From the NCBI GenBank assembly GCA_016709845.1, contig JADJMA010000023.1, positions 62,001-126,000 on the forward strand: a DNA stretch of 64,000 bases, given 5' to 3'. Source of the DNA: Flammeovirgaceae bacterium. GTDB taxonomy: Bacteria; Bacteroidota; Bacteroidia; Cytophagales; Cyclobacteriaceae. Position numbers and translations under genes: made by a program. The notes under the pieces are model-generated. The model was not told the DNA's origin. It saw only the letters and a list, made by a program, of their open reading frames with translations, and did no database searches. Position 1 is the first letter of the stretch. Every line of letters begins with the position of its first letter. This document shows, in pieces, positions 41,974 to 51,436 of this stretch.

Positions 41974-42821
41974 ATGATTAACGGTAAATTGACAGCTATG
42001 AATCACACCCCACAGAACTTTAATTATCCTTTGTTTACCCTCGGTGAGAGAATTACCGATGAACAAAAGAAGTTCTTCGACACCTATGGATTTCTTCATT
42101 TCAGGCCATTCTTGTCTCCCGAGATGGTGGCAGAAATTTTAAAGGAGTCTGAACGTATACAGGCTGAATGGATTGCTGCTGACCTTAAGTTTATAAATGG
42201 GGTGCCAATAAAATATGGCAAAGATGTAGATGGACAGAAAATTGTTCAGCGTTTTGCTTTTTAAATCAGTACAGTCCTCTGTTAGCCGATCTTCTCAAAG
42301 ACAAGAGATTGGAAGCACTCTTCGAATTAATTGGAGCTCCGGATAGTAGGATAGGCGTAAATGAAAGGGATGGCCTGGTATTCAATCATTATATTAATAC
42401 GGACCAAAGCAATTATTCTCAATTAGGATGGCATACCGATTCTTTGAGGGATGTTTTCTATGGACAGAAGATTCTACCTATGCTTAACGTAGGGATACAT
42501 CTGGATCGTTCCACTACCGACAACGGTGGTTTACGCTTACTGCCCGGTACACACAATAAAGGCATCAAAACGATTCTCTTTCATAAAATGTATCTAGGAA
42601 ACAAGCCCGATGAAAATGAAGTAGGATTAAATGTAGAACCCGGAGATCTCACCATACATGATGGCAGGTTGTGGCATCGGGTGGCGCAGTCGCCCTATGT
42701 AGGAGCCGCCAGCCGAAGGAGGGTAATGTATGTACCCATTATTACGGGTAAATTGATCCAGCGAACTCAAGAGAGTAAACCGAAATTCTACCAGCGCTTT
42801 ATGTCGTTTACCAACAAATAA
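41974..42821 (+). CDS. Phytanoyl-CoA dioxygenase (PhyH) family protein (one frameshift)
   Basis: About 282 aa after adding one T in the T5 run near 42260 (VQRFAFLNQYSPLLADLL). Fe(II)/2-oxoglutarate enzyme: the metal triad is visible as GWHTDSLRD (His, Asp) and the distal His in HDGRLWHRVAQSP, with Arg for 2-oxoglutarate in RRRVMYVP. A second ATG nine codons on is possible. Hydroxylates an unknown small molecule. It is 3 bases from the SDR gene, so an oxidation pair is likely. Confidence 0.83.
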
Positions 42822-42824
42822 AAT

Positions 42825-43610
42825 ATGAAGGATTACGCCTTAATAACCGGTGCCAGCGGTGGTATCGGTTATTATTTTGCTCACGAACTGGCCAGAAAGA
42901 AACACAATCTAATTTTGGTGGCTCGCTCCGAAGAAAAACTGAAGGAGTTAAAAAATCTATTGGTTAATCATTATCAGATTCAATGTGATTATGTGGCTAT
43001 GGACTTATCTGTATCGGGTGCTGCCGAGCAGCTTTTTAATTGGTGCACGACAAAAAAGTATGAGGTCGACATCCTGATCAATAATGCAGGGTATGGTCTG
43101 TTTGGCTATTTTGAAAAGCAGGAAATAGCCGAAGTAAAAAATATGATGCAGCTCAATATGAATACACTCGTAGAACTGTGCCATGTTTTTTTGCCGATGC
43201 TAACGACAAAATCAAAGGCACACATGATGAATGTGGCGAGCACGGCTTCTTACCAGGCGGTACCAACATTTTCGGTGTATGCAGCCACCAAAGCTTTTGT
43301 GGTTTTATTTACGCGGGGATTGCGCTATGAGTTAGGAGGCACATCGGTATCGGTAACGTGTTTAAGTCCGGGAGCAACTGCAACAAAATTTGTTGATCGT
43401 GCCCGTCTTCAGGCAATTAAAGAGCGTGCTGATAAATTCAGCATGAGGCCTGAGGAAGTTGCCAGAATCGGTATTGACGGAATGTTTAAAGGGAAGACTG
43501 AGGTTATTCCGGGATTTGTAAACTGGTTCTCATCGCAACTTACAGGATTTGTTCCAAAAGCATTAACGGAGAAAATTGCTGCCGGATTGTATAAGGATGC
43601 ACTTAAGTGA
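42825..43610 (+). CDS. SDR family NAD(P)-dependent oxidoreductase
   Basis: 261 aa. Cofactor motif ITGASGGIGYYFAHELA (7-23), NNAGYGLFG, catalytic Ser in MNVASTASYQ and Tyr-x-x-x-Lys in YAATKAF. The Asp/Arg-type second strand (LVARSEEKL) suggests NADPH. Substrate not predictable. Follows the PhyH gene by 3 bases. The sequence just after its stop degrades into the poly-G region. Confidence 0.9.
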   Translation: MKDYALITGASGGIGYYFAHELARKKHNLILVARSEEKLKELKNLLVNHYQIQCDYVAMDLSVSGAAEQLFNWCTTKKYEVDILINNAGYGLFGYFEKQEIAEVKNMMQLNMNTLVELCHVFLPMLTTKSKAHMMNVASTASYQAVPTFSVYAATKAFVVLFTRGLRYELGGTSVSVTCLSPGATATKFVDRARLQAIKERADKFSMRPEEVARIGIDGMFKGKTEVIPGFVNWFSSQLTGFVPKALTEKIAAGLYKDALK

Positions 43611-43632
43611 TAAAGGTCTTGGAGGAAGAGGG

Positions 43633-43659
43633 TTATTGAATGCGTTCAATCTGAGCCAA
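43633..43659 (-). pseudogene. Tail of a second murA-like gene (AQIERIQ-stop)
   Basis: Read on the minus strand these bases encode AQIERIQ-stop, matching AQIERVN-stop at the end of murA (44342). The two share 14 identical bases (43643-43656 and 44352-44365) in the same codon phase, with different last codons. The frame cannot be followed into the degraded GC-rich/poly-G sequence. A real partial duplication or an assembly mosaic would both explain it. Confidence 0.45.
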
Positions 43660-43690
43660 CCCGGCCCCGGGGCCCGAAAGCGGGCGAAAA

Positions 43691-43754
<64 letters not shown>

Positions 43755-43965
43755 CTGCAAAGGTTAGGTATAGTGCCTCCAAAGGGGGGGCCAAAAGAGC
43801 AAACAATTTTCCTAAAGCAAGCGTTGCAAATAACCGGATTGTTTTGATATCGTAGGTGGAAATTTTAGATTAGTTGTAAAGTTTGCATATAAAATGAAGA
43901 TAGGATTTATTCGATTTATTGGAACTCATAAAGAGTACGATAAAATTGATGTTGAAAATTATTAG
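43755..43965 (+). pseudogene. higB: HigB-type toxin, N-terminus lost in poly-G region, one frameshift
   Basis: The C-terminal part is clear: NNFPKASVANNRIVFDI, then NFRLVVKFAYKM and the family's hallmark IRFIGTHKEYDKIDVENY ending at 43965. One T is missing in the T4 run near 43837. The first ~45 residues of the ~97-residue mRNA interferase are replaced by degraded sequence. It lies 3 bases before higA. In the real genome the gene may be intact. Confidence 0.7.
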
Positions 43966-43968
43966 CAT

Positions 43969-44345
43969 ATGAAGACACAAGAGATTCGTTCAATTCGCTC
44001 AAAAAAGCAGTATCAGAAATATCTTAATAAAATTAATGTACTAATGGACACTGATCCTTCAGCGAATAGTGAGGATGGGCAATTACTTGAAACACTGGCT
44101 ATTATTGTTGAAGATTATGAAAGGCGACAAGGCTGGGAAATACCAGCCCTGAAAGTCCAATTGAAGTTATTAAATTAAGAATGGATAATCTTGGATTGAA
44201 ACAAGCTGATTTAGTGCCAGTAGTTGGGGACAAAACTGTGGTTTCTCGGATTCTTAATGGAACCAGAAAATTAACTTATTCAATGGTGAACCCGTTGAGT
44301 AAATTGCTTCGTGTGCCGGTCGAGTTATTATTAGAAAAAAACTAA
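43969..44345 (+). CDS. higA: HigA-type antitoxin with helix-turn-helix domain (one frameshift)
   Basis: About 125 aa when one C is added to the C3 run near 44147 (PAPESPIEVIKLRM). The N-terminal region neutralises the toxin; the C-terminal helix-turn-helix is DNLGLKQADLVPVVGDKTVV then SRILNGTRKLTYSM. The order toxin-antitoxin is the reverse of most TA pairs and normal for higBA. Its TAA (44343-44345) overlaps the murA stop by three bases on the opposite strand. Confidence 0.82.
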
Positions 44346-45649
44346 TTAACTCGTTCAATCTGAGCACCTAACTTTTTCAAACGGTTCTCAATATCCTGGT
44401 ACCCGCGATCGATCTGATCGATATTTGAAATTTCACTTTCTCCTTTTGCTGAAAGAGCGGCAATCAAAAGAGCCACCCCCGCACGAATATCAGGCGAGGC
44501 CATTTTAACACCCCGAAGGGCTTGCTTACGATCGAGCCCAATGACATTAGCACGATGCGGATCACACAAAATAATTTGTGCTCCCATATCAATAAGTTTA
44601 TCAACAAAGAAAAGACGACTCTCAAACATCTTTTGATGAATAAGTACTGAGCCTTTAGCTTGGGTGGCAACCACTAAAACGATACTCAATAAATCAGGCG
44701 TAAACCCAGGCCATGGAGCGTCCGCAACGGTAAGGATGGAGCCATCAATAAAGGTTTCAATCTCATAATGGTCTTGCGAAGGCACATGAATATCATCGCC
44801 CCGAAATTCCATTTTAATCCCCAACCGTCTGAAAATTTCAGGAATGATCCCCAGCATATCAACACGACAATTCTTAATAGTAATCTCAGACTGCGTCATA
44901 GCGGCAAGGCCAATAAAACTGCCAATCTCAATCATGTCGGGTAAAAGGGTGTGATCAGTTCCACCTAATTTTTCAACACCTTCAATCACCAGTAAATTAG
45001 AACCTATGCCGCTGATTTTGGCTCCCATGCGATTAAGCATCGAGCAAAGCTGTTGCAGATACGGCTCGCAAGCAGCATTGTAAATGGTTGTTGTGCCCTT
45101 GGCTAGTACAGCAGCCATTACGATATTAGCAGTACCTGTTACGGAGGCTTCATCTAAAAGCATGTAACATCCCTTCAAGTGTGTGGCATCTATGTGGAAA
45201 AGATTGTCCTCACTTTCATATTTGAACTTAGCGCCCAAACTTTGAAAGCCTATAAAGTGTGTGTCTAATTTTCTGCGTCCTATTTTATCGCCACCGGGTT
45301 TTGGAATGCTTGCTTGACCAAAGCGCGCTAAGATAGGCCCGAGCAACATGACCGATCCGCGTAAAGCCGAAGCCTTTTTGCGATACGTATCCGTTTGTAA
45401 AAAATCTGTGTTGATCTGTGTAGCTGTAAATCGATAGGAGCCTTTGCCTAGTTTTTCAACTTTGCATCCGAGGTCACCAACTAATTCAATCAGCTTATTA
45501 ACATCCAGTATGTCAGGAATATTATGAATTGTAACGGGCTCTGCGGTAAGCAAAGGGGCACAGATAACCTGAAGGGCTTCGTTCTTGGCTCCTTGGGGTG
45601 TGATTTCTCCTTTTAACCGAAAACCACCTCTGATCTTGAATAAACTCAT
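44342..45649 (-). CDS. murA: UDP-N-acetylglucosamine 1-carboxyvinyltransferase, Asp in place of the fosfomycin-binding Cys
   Basis: 435 aa, first committed step of peptidoglycan synthesis (PEP transfer to UDP-GlcNAc). K22-N23 in TPQGAKNEAL is the catalytic pair. The loop that reads GGC-x-IG in E. coli (Cys115) reads PGGDKIGRRKLDTHF here, so residue 121 is Asp. The same change in mycobacteria and chlamydiae makes MurA insensitive to fosfomycin. Frame intact. Its start overlaps the DUF4290 stop by 4 bases, and uvrD lies upstream of that. Confidence 0.93.
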   Translation of the reverse strand: MSLFKIRGGFRLKGEITPQGAKNEALQVICAPLLTAEPVTIHNIPDILDVNKLIELVGDLGCKVEKLGKGSYRFTATQINTDFLQTDTYRKKASALRGSVMLLGPILARFGQASIPKPGGDKIGRRKLDTHFIGFQSLGAKFKYESEDNLFHIDATHLKGCYMLLDEASVTGTANIVMAAVLAKGTTTIYNAACEPYLQQLCSMLNRMGAKISGIGSNLLVIEGVEKLGGTDHTLLPDMIEIGSFIGLAAMTQSEITIKNCRVDMLGIIPEIFRRLGIKMEFRGDDIHVPSQDHYEIETFIDGSILTVADAPWPGFTPDLLSIVLVVATQAKGSVLIHQKMFESRLFFVDKLIDMGAQIILCDPHRANVIGLDRKQALRGVKMASPDIRAGVALLIAALSAKGESEISNIDQIDRGYQDIENRLKKLGAQIERVN

Positions 45650-46323
45650 TGATCTCTTCTGCGATGAGGGTTGTGGCGATTCTTCTTAAAGGAGCGGCCT
45701 CCTCTGTTTCGGTTGTCGTTGCGCCCACCTTCCGGCCGTGCTGGTTTGTTGCGTTGCTCGCGATACAATTTCTCGAAGAGATTTTCTTCCCGTACTTTAT
45801 CCAAACTCAACGTAAGTTTTCCTTGGGACATAGTGGCGATATCTTTTACAATCACCGAGTCATCCAGGGTTTCTTTATTCCAGGCACCGAAAAATGTTTT
45901 CATTAATTTACCAATGTAAATCGCTGCTTCTTCGCGCTCTTTAGGGTCTTCCTTCTTTACAGCCTCTTTAACCAACTTCTCTATATTTTTTCCATAATGA
46001 CGAAAGCGAACATCATTTTGAGGATACTCCATTTTGCGGGGCTTCTTAAAAAGAATGGTCCGGTCTGGCGTGGTAAAAGGATTGTTGACATCTAAATTGA
46101 AATCAGCCATGATGTAAAGATCATCCCACATGCGCTGTGGATTTTCCTGCGCTTCTTTGGCTACCGGGGCCAGTTGCTTAATCAATTCAATCAGGGTAGT
46201 GGCTAACTCGGTACGCTTATCCTTATCCGGTACCGTTCGAATGTAATTCACTAATTTCTGAACGTTTCGTCCGTATTCCTTCAGGATAATGCCCTCACGC
46301 GAGGTATTGTATTCTCCAATCAT
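45646..46323 (-). CDS. DUF4290 domain-containing protein
   Basis: 225 aa. Begins MIGEYNTSREGIILKEYGRN, characteristic of the family, with DLYIMADFNLDVNNPF in the middle and a basic Arg/Asn/Gly-rich tail (about 195-225). Found in Bacteroidota, often beside murA. Function unknown; the tail suggests nucleic acid contact. It starts 1 base after the helicase stop and overlaps murA by 4 bases. Confidence 0.9.
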   Translation of the reverse strand: MIGEYNTSREGIILKEYGRNVQKLVNYIRTVPDKDKRTELATTLIELIKQLAPVAKEAQENPQRMWDDLYIMADFNLDVNNPFTTPDRTILFKKPRKMEYPQNDVRFRHYGKNIEKLVKEAVKKEDPKEREEAAIYIGKLMKTFFGAWNKETLDDSVIVKDIATMSQGKLTLSLDKVREENLFEKLYREQRNKPARPEGGRNDNRNRGGRSFKKNRHNPHRRRDQ

Positions 46324-46324
46324 G

Positions 46325-48579
46325 TTAATTCTCGTGTATTTTCAACTTGGCAAAACTAAGCAATAAGGTCTTCTCTCCAAAATCGGTAAAATTGATCTTC
46401 GCCTTCCGTTCGGTACCTACTTCTTCCATTTTTGTCACCATTCCAAAGCCAAACTTAGGGTGTTCCACCTTCATTCCTTCTTTTAATCCTTTGGTATCGC
46501 TGGGCGCGAAATCGGCAGACGGTTTATAGGCACTCGCTTTGGGTGGCTGAGAACTGATACTTTTCTTCATGCCGCTCACAAAGCTTTTGGCAAAATTAGG
46601 ATTAGGGGCCAGTGATTCCATACCGCCAAACTTCGCACTTACTTTAATATACGATCCATTAATGTCATCCAGAAAACGACTGGGCTCACAATTTTTCAAT
46701 CGACCAAACCGATAGCGCGTAAGTGCGTATGACAGAAATAGTTTTTTTTGTGCGCGTGTGATTGCTACATAAAAGAGCCTGCGCTCCTCTTCCAGTTCCG
46801 AACGACTGCTTAACATCAACTGCGATGGAAAGAGATCTTCTTCCATGCCCACGATATATACGTTCTTAAATTCTAGTCCTTTGGCCATGTGTATGGTCAT
46901 CAGCGTTACCTTGTCGGGATCTTGATCCTTGTCTTCATCCTGACCGGTGAGCAGCGACACTTCTTGTAAAAAGGCACCCAGACTTTTATCCTCTTTTTCA
47001 GGATCATCTACATATTCTTTAATAGCGTTGAGTAATTCCTGTACGTTTTCATACCGACTCAATCCTTCTACCGTCTTGTCTTCATAAAGATCCTTTAACA
47101 ACCCTGATGATTTAGCGATATCGGCAGCAGCCTCGTAGGCATCTTTGTTTTGAATCTCAACGCCAAATCGCTTGATCTTGGTAACGAAGTCATCAATCCG
47201 GCCCACAGCCGAACCACCCAAAAAGGAGGAGGCATTTTGTAGCACGTCCCAAATAGACATCGTGTGGTCATTGGCGGCTACTACAATCTTATCGATGGTG
47301 GTGTCACCAATGCCGCGCTTGGGCAGATTAATAATTCTGCGAAAGGAAGCTTCGTCTTGTTGATTGAGTGAATAGCGCAGGTAAGCCAACACATCTTTTA
47401 TCTCTTTGCGCTGATAAAAGGAGAGACCACCAACCACTTTGTATTTAATATTCATGCGCCTGAGTGCTTCTTCTATGCGCGCGATTGACTGTTAGTACGA
47501 TACAAGACAACAAAGTCGCTGAACTTATATTGATGTTGCATCTTCTCTTCAAAGATCGAAGTGGCTATCAGTTTACCTTCTTCGTTATCCGAAACAGCTT
47601 TAATTAATTCAATCAGATTTCCTTCTTCATTGCTGGTCCATACTTTTTTAGGAAGTTGGGCTTTATTCTTTGCTATAACGGAATTGGCCGCTTCAACAAT
47701 AGTTTGGGTGGACCGGTAATTCTGTTCGAGTTTAATAATGCGAAGATCGGGATAATCTTTTTCAAAGTTTAGGATGTTGGAAATATCGGCCCCACGAAAT
47801 GCATAGATACTCTGTGCATCATCACCCACCACACAGATATTTTCTTTGACGGAGGCAAGTTTTCGGATAATAAAATACTGGCATAGGTTGGTATCCTGAA
47901 ACTCATCGACCAGCACATAGTGAAAGCGGTGTTGATATTTATTCAGTACGTTCAGATGCTCTTTAAAAAGTTTATCCGTATTAAAGAGCAGATCATCAAA
48001 ATCCATCGCACCCGATTTGAAACATCGGAGCGAATAGGCTTTATAGATATTTCCGATTTCAGGCCGCATGTTGGCGGTGTCATCGGCCATTAAAATGGGA
48101 TTGCTAAGATACTCCTGCCAGGAAACGAGTTTGTTCTTGGCGGAAGAGATTCGGTTATACACGGTGTTTACCTTGTACTGCGTATCATCCAGACCCATTT
48201 CTTTGATAATGCTCCGCAGCAAGGATTTGGAGTCATCGGTATCGTAAATAGTAAAGTTATTGGGATATCCCAGATGGTGCGCTTCGGCTCTCAGAATGCG
48301 GGCAAAGACAGAGTGGAAAGTGCCCATCCATAAATTGCGGGCATCTACGCCAACCATTTTCTCAAGCCGGCCGCGCATTTCTTTGGCTGCCTTATTGGTA
48401 AAGGTGAGTGCCATAATGTTAAACGGATCAACCTGCTTGCTTTGAATTAGATGGGCGATTCGAAGGGTAAGAACGCGGGTCTTTCCGGAACCCGCTCCGG
48501 CAATGATCATGCAAGCCCCCTCGGTATTGATTACGCCCTCCCGCTGTGGTTCGTTCAGGCTCTGTAAGTAGTCACTCAT
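46325..48579 (-). CDS. ATP-dependent DNA helicase, UvrD/PcrA family (one frameshift)
   Basis: About 751 aa. Superfamily 1 motifs: Walker A GAGSGKTRVLTLRIAHL, motif Ia ALTFTNKAAKEMRGR, Walker B LVDEFQDTN, motif III VGDDAQSIYAFRGA, motif IV LEQNYRSTQTI, then VTLMTIHMAKGLEF and YVAITRAQKKLFLSYA. One base is missing near 47482, where SQSRA should run into IEEALRRMNIKYKVVGGLSF. A Tudor-like tail (EGMKVEHPKFGFGMV) is typical of PcrA. DNA repair and replication restart. Confidence 0.9.
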
Positions 48580-48612
48580 TGCTTCATTTATAAATTATGA
48601 CTGGCCGCCTTT

Positions 48613-49056
48613 TTATTGTTGTTCGTCTCTTATTTTCTTGATGGATACGGTGTCAAGCACCCAATCTATCCCCAGATTCGATAAGCCTTTACTTAGCTTT
48701 TTGTCTCCGGTCCACAAGACGGAATTTAATTCCATGGCAAGTGCAATGAAAGGGGCATCAAATCTATCAACATTTTCAGTGATTTTAATTGCCATGAGTC
48801 TTGTTGCCAACGAAATTGATTCGATGTCGATAATATCAATTCGTTTTAGTATCAGTCGCTTTAAAAAATTAAAATCACTTTCCTTCAACCCGGTTAGTGC
48901 TAAAAGCTTTTTGTGATGACGATCTAATTCTTCTAAAAGGTTGGAGGGAGCGTAAAAATCAAATCTTTCAAAAGAATTTAACAAAAGATCACTAATAGTG
49001 CCATTCGGGTTTGCGATACCACTGAATACAATATTAGTATCAACAACAACAATCAC
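48613..49056 (-). CDS. PIN-domain toxin component of a toxin-antitoxin pair
   Basis: 147 aa. PIN nuclease start MIVVVDTNIVFSGIANPNGT (Asp6 first metal ligand), and the C-terminal DAPFIALAMELNSVLWTGDKKL with conserved Asp residues. Matches the putative TA toxin, PIN family. The antitoxin gene overlaps its start by 4 bases. Confidence 0.82.
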   Translation of the reverse strand: MIVVVDTNIVFSGIANPNGTISDLLLNSFERFDFYAPSNLLEELDRHHKKLLALTGLKESDFNFLKRLILKRIDIIDIESISLATRLMAIKITENVDRFDAPFIALAMELNSVLWTGDKKLSKGLSNLGIDWVLDTVSIKKIRDEQQ

Positions 49057-49262
49057 TTGCTAAATCGACTTTCATTTTTTTTCCACCAAGCGGATTTGGC
49101 TTTCTTTGCGAGATTATCTATTTGTTTTTGAGTGGCTTTACTCTTGGAAGCTATTTCACGGAATCTCAGATAATCTAAAATTCGCTGTAAACCTATCAGA
49201 TCGGTTCCAGCCGCAACGCTGATTTGTATTTCGTTATTTTTTCGCTCAATACGCATAGACAA
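49053..49262 (-). CDS. Putative antitoxin partner of the PIN toxin
   Basis: 69 aa, MSMRIERKNNEIQISVAAGT then a helical, Lys-rich C-terminus (ATQKQIDNLAKKAKSAWWKK). No family recognised. Its place and the 4-base overlap with the PIN gene support the antitoxin role; no DNA-binding motif is obvious. Confidence 0.65.
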   Translation of the reverse strand: MSMRIERKNNEIQISVAAGTDLIGLQRILDYLRFREIASKSKATQKQIDNLAKKAKSAWWKKNESRFSK

Positions 49263-49391
49263 AGGTAACCAAATATTTTATGATTTTTGATTTCAGTAAG
49301 TTGAATAGAATCTCCACTGGTCTAATTTGTTTATTGTAAAATACTTATACCTAAATGGTTTAAATTAGAGTTTTCGAAACTATTTTTGTAA

Positions 49392-50246
49392 AATACTTTC
49401 GCAATCCAAGCTCGCCCAAACATATTTCCTGATGATGGTTTCAGCGTAACCGCTGCCGAGCCTTGGATTAAAGAAAAAATTTCCATCATTCAGCAATACC
49501 TTCATTCTTTTGTAGGCACTTTGGCCGGTAAGGTGGATGAAGTTGTGTTTATTGATTTTTTTGCTGGCAATGGTATTTATTCATTAGGAACCCGCAAGGA
49601 ACTTTTTCCAGCATCTTCGCTCATGTCACTCTCCCTCGACCTACCCATCACCAAGTATATTTTTTGCGAATCGAATGCAGAGCAATTGCAAACACTTAAA
49701 GTTCGGGTTAATAAGCATTATCGGAAGAAAAATGTTTTACTGCTCGAAGGCAAACCCGAAACGCTGATTTCTAAACTTCACCATTACGTTCCTCGTAGCA
49801 AAGGGGCATTTAAGGTGGCGGTATTTTGCTTGTGCGATTCATTCTCTTTCGATTTGCATTTCGATACAATTACCCAATTGGCAACTCACGGGTATAATTT
49901 TTTGATTCCCTTTTCCTTTGCCTTGAACGATCGTCTCAATTATAAATTTTACTTAAAAGAAAATCGCGATAAGCTTAAAAAATTTTTAAACGGCCCCGAA
50001 GATTTAGGCAGGTTAGAGAACGAGGTAGAAAATAATTATCAGTTTTATAAACGACTCGTTCAGATTTACCAGGGTAACATGTTGGCATTGGGTTATAATT
50101 TATCATTATCTACTCATAAAGCAGATTCAGGGTTGATGGAATTGCCTGCCTATCAGATTGGCTTCTTTTCAAAGCAGATTTCAACAAAGACCATTCAACA
50201 TGATGTGGAGGCGACTCGCCATACGCAGTTTGAATTATTTCAATAG
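49392..50246 (+). CDS. TcmP-like (three-Cys-motif partner) protein, start unresolved
   Basis: The open frame runs from 49392 with PWIKEKISIIQQYLHSFVGT leading into VVFIDFFAGNGIYSLGTRKE, which resembles the WT-EKL-il--YL and iDlFAG-G start of the three-Cys-motif partner family, then AVFCLCDSFSFDLHF in the place of the usual DP-G motif. No ATG precedes the conserved part in this frame (a late TTG lies at 49521), so a frameshift near the start is likely. About 280 aa. Function unknown. Two small genes of unknown role follow at once. Confidence 0.55.
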   Translation, partial: NTFAIQARPNIFPDDGFSVTAAEPWIKEKISIIQQYLHSFVGTLAGKVDEVVFIDFFAGNGIYSLGTRKELFPASSLMSLSLDLPITKYIFCESNAEQLQTLKVRVNKHYRKKNVLLLEGKPETLISKLHHYVPRSKGAFKVAVFCLCDSFSFDLHFDTITQLATHGYNFLIPFSFALNDRLNYKFYLKENRDKLKKFLNGPEDLGRLENEVENNYQFYKRLVQIYQGNMLALGYNLSLSTHKADSGLMELPAYQIGFFSKQISTKTIQHDVEATRHTQFELFQ

Positions 50247-50257
50247 TAACGCGGCCG

Positions 50258-50761
50258 ATGAAACCTGAATTTTTAAAAACTGTAAAAAAGGAATCGTGGA
50301 AGAGTTGGTGGTTTCGGATGCTGATGAACTGGTACCCCATGTATTTTGGCACGGGAGGTAAAATTCTCTTCTGGGCTTCTGACTCCACCGAAGTACACTT
50401 GCGTTTGCGACTGAACATTTGGTCGTATAATTATGTAGGCACCATTTTTGGTGGCAGCATGTTTTCAGCAGCCGATCCGTTTTATATGGTCATGCTGCTT
50501 AAAGTTCTGGGAAATGAGTACGTGGTTTGGGATAAGGCAGCCAATATTAGATTTAAAAAGCCTGCAAAGAAAACCTTATACACCACACTTAAAATTACCA
50601 ACGAAAGCCTAGACGATATTAAAAAGCGGGTAGAGGCTCATGGCCATACTACTTACGACTTTGTTATTCAATGGCTCGATATCAAAGAAGTTGTGCATGC
50701 AGAAATAGAAAGACATTGCTACATTGCCAGCAAGGAGTTCTATCAAAAAGAAAGGGGCTAA
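50258..50761 (+). CDS. DUF4442 domain-containing protein (hotdog-fold thioesterase-like)
   Basis: 167 aa. Contains YVGTIFGGSMFSAADPFYMV, the hotdog-like helix of DUF4442, and VWDKAANIRFKKPAKKTLYTT. Possibly an acyl-CoA thioesterase-type fold; no experimental role known to me. It starts 11 bases after the TcmP-like stop. Confidence 0.8.
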   Translation: MKPEFLKTVKKESWKSWWFRMLMNWYPMYFGTGGKILFWASDSTEVHLRLRLNIWSYNYVGTIFGGSMFSAADPFYMVMLLKVLGNEYVVWDKAANIRFKKPAKKTLYTTLKITNESLDDIKKRVEAHGHTTYDFVIQWLDIKEVVHAEIERHCYIASKEFYQKERG

Positions 50762-50798
50762 GTCAAAGTCCTAAATTGGAAATTAACTTTAATAAGAA

Positions 50799-51365
50799 AT
50801 GATCAAAGTAGGGGAGATCTTGGTTTCAGATGATATTAAAGAAGTAGAGTTTGTTTGTAACCTCGAGAAATGTAAAGGTGCCTGCTGCGTGGAAGGTGAT
50901 CTCGGTGCTCCACTGGAGGAATCTGAACTGGAGATCATGAAATCGATTCAAGAAGAAATTAAGCCTTATATCACAAAAGAAGGACTTAAAGCGATTAAAG
51001 CTCAAGGACCATACATTCTGGATGAAGATGGTGACTATTCAACGCCTACCATTGGTGGCAAGGAATGTGCGTATGCATTTTATGATGCGCAAGGCATACT
51101 TAAATGTGGAATTGAACAAGCGTACCTGGATGGGAAGACAACCTTTCGTAAACCCATCTCCTGCCACTTGTATCCCATAAGAATTACGACCAATAAAAAA
51201 GGCTTTGAAGCTGTCAATTACCATAAATGGGATATCTGCTCAGCTGCGTGTAAGCTGGGTCAATCGTTAGGCGTACCCGTTTATAAATTTTTGAAAGACC
51301 CGCTCATCCGTAAATATGGCGCAGCGTGGTATCAGGAACTCGTTGTTCAGATAGAAGGTAAATAG
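50799..51365 (+). CDS. DUF3109 family protein, cysteine-rich
   Basis: 188 aa. The cysteine pattern is CNLEKCKGACCVEGD near the start, then GGKECAYAF, LKCGIEQAY, PISCHLYPIRI and DICSAACKLG, as in YkgJ/UPF0153-like metal-binding proteins. It probably binds zinc or an iron-sulphur cluster. A strong terminator follows. Confidence 0.85.
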   Translation: MIKVGEILVSDDIKEVEFVCNLEKCKGACCVEGDLGAPLEESELEIMKSIQEEIKPYITKEGLKAIKAQGPYILDEDGDYSTPTIGGKECAYAFYDAQGILKCGIEQAYLDGKTTFRKPISCHLYPIRITTNKKGFEAVNYHKWDICSAACKLGQSLGVPVYKFLKDPLIRKYGAAWYQELVVQIEGK

Positions 51366-51388
51366 CGAGATTCTATTGCAGGTATAAA

Positions 51389-51416
51389 AAAACCCCGATC
51401 GTTAGATCGGGGTTTT
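51389..51416. terminator. Strong bidirectional rho-independent terminator
   Basis: AAAACCCCGATC (51389-51400), loop GTTA, GATCGGGGTTTT (51405-51416): a perfect 12-base stem with A and T tracts, working in both directions. It lies between the convergent DUF3109 and rplI genes. Confidence 0.92.
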
Positions 51417-51436
51417 ATAAGGTATATCAGCTAAAT

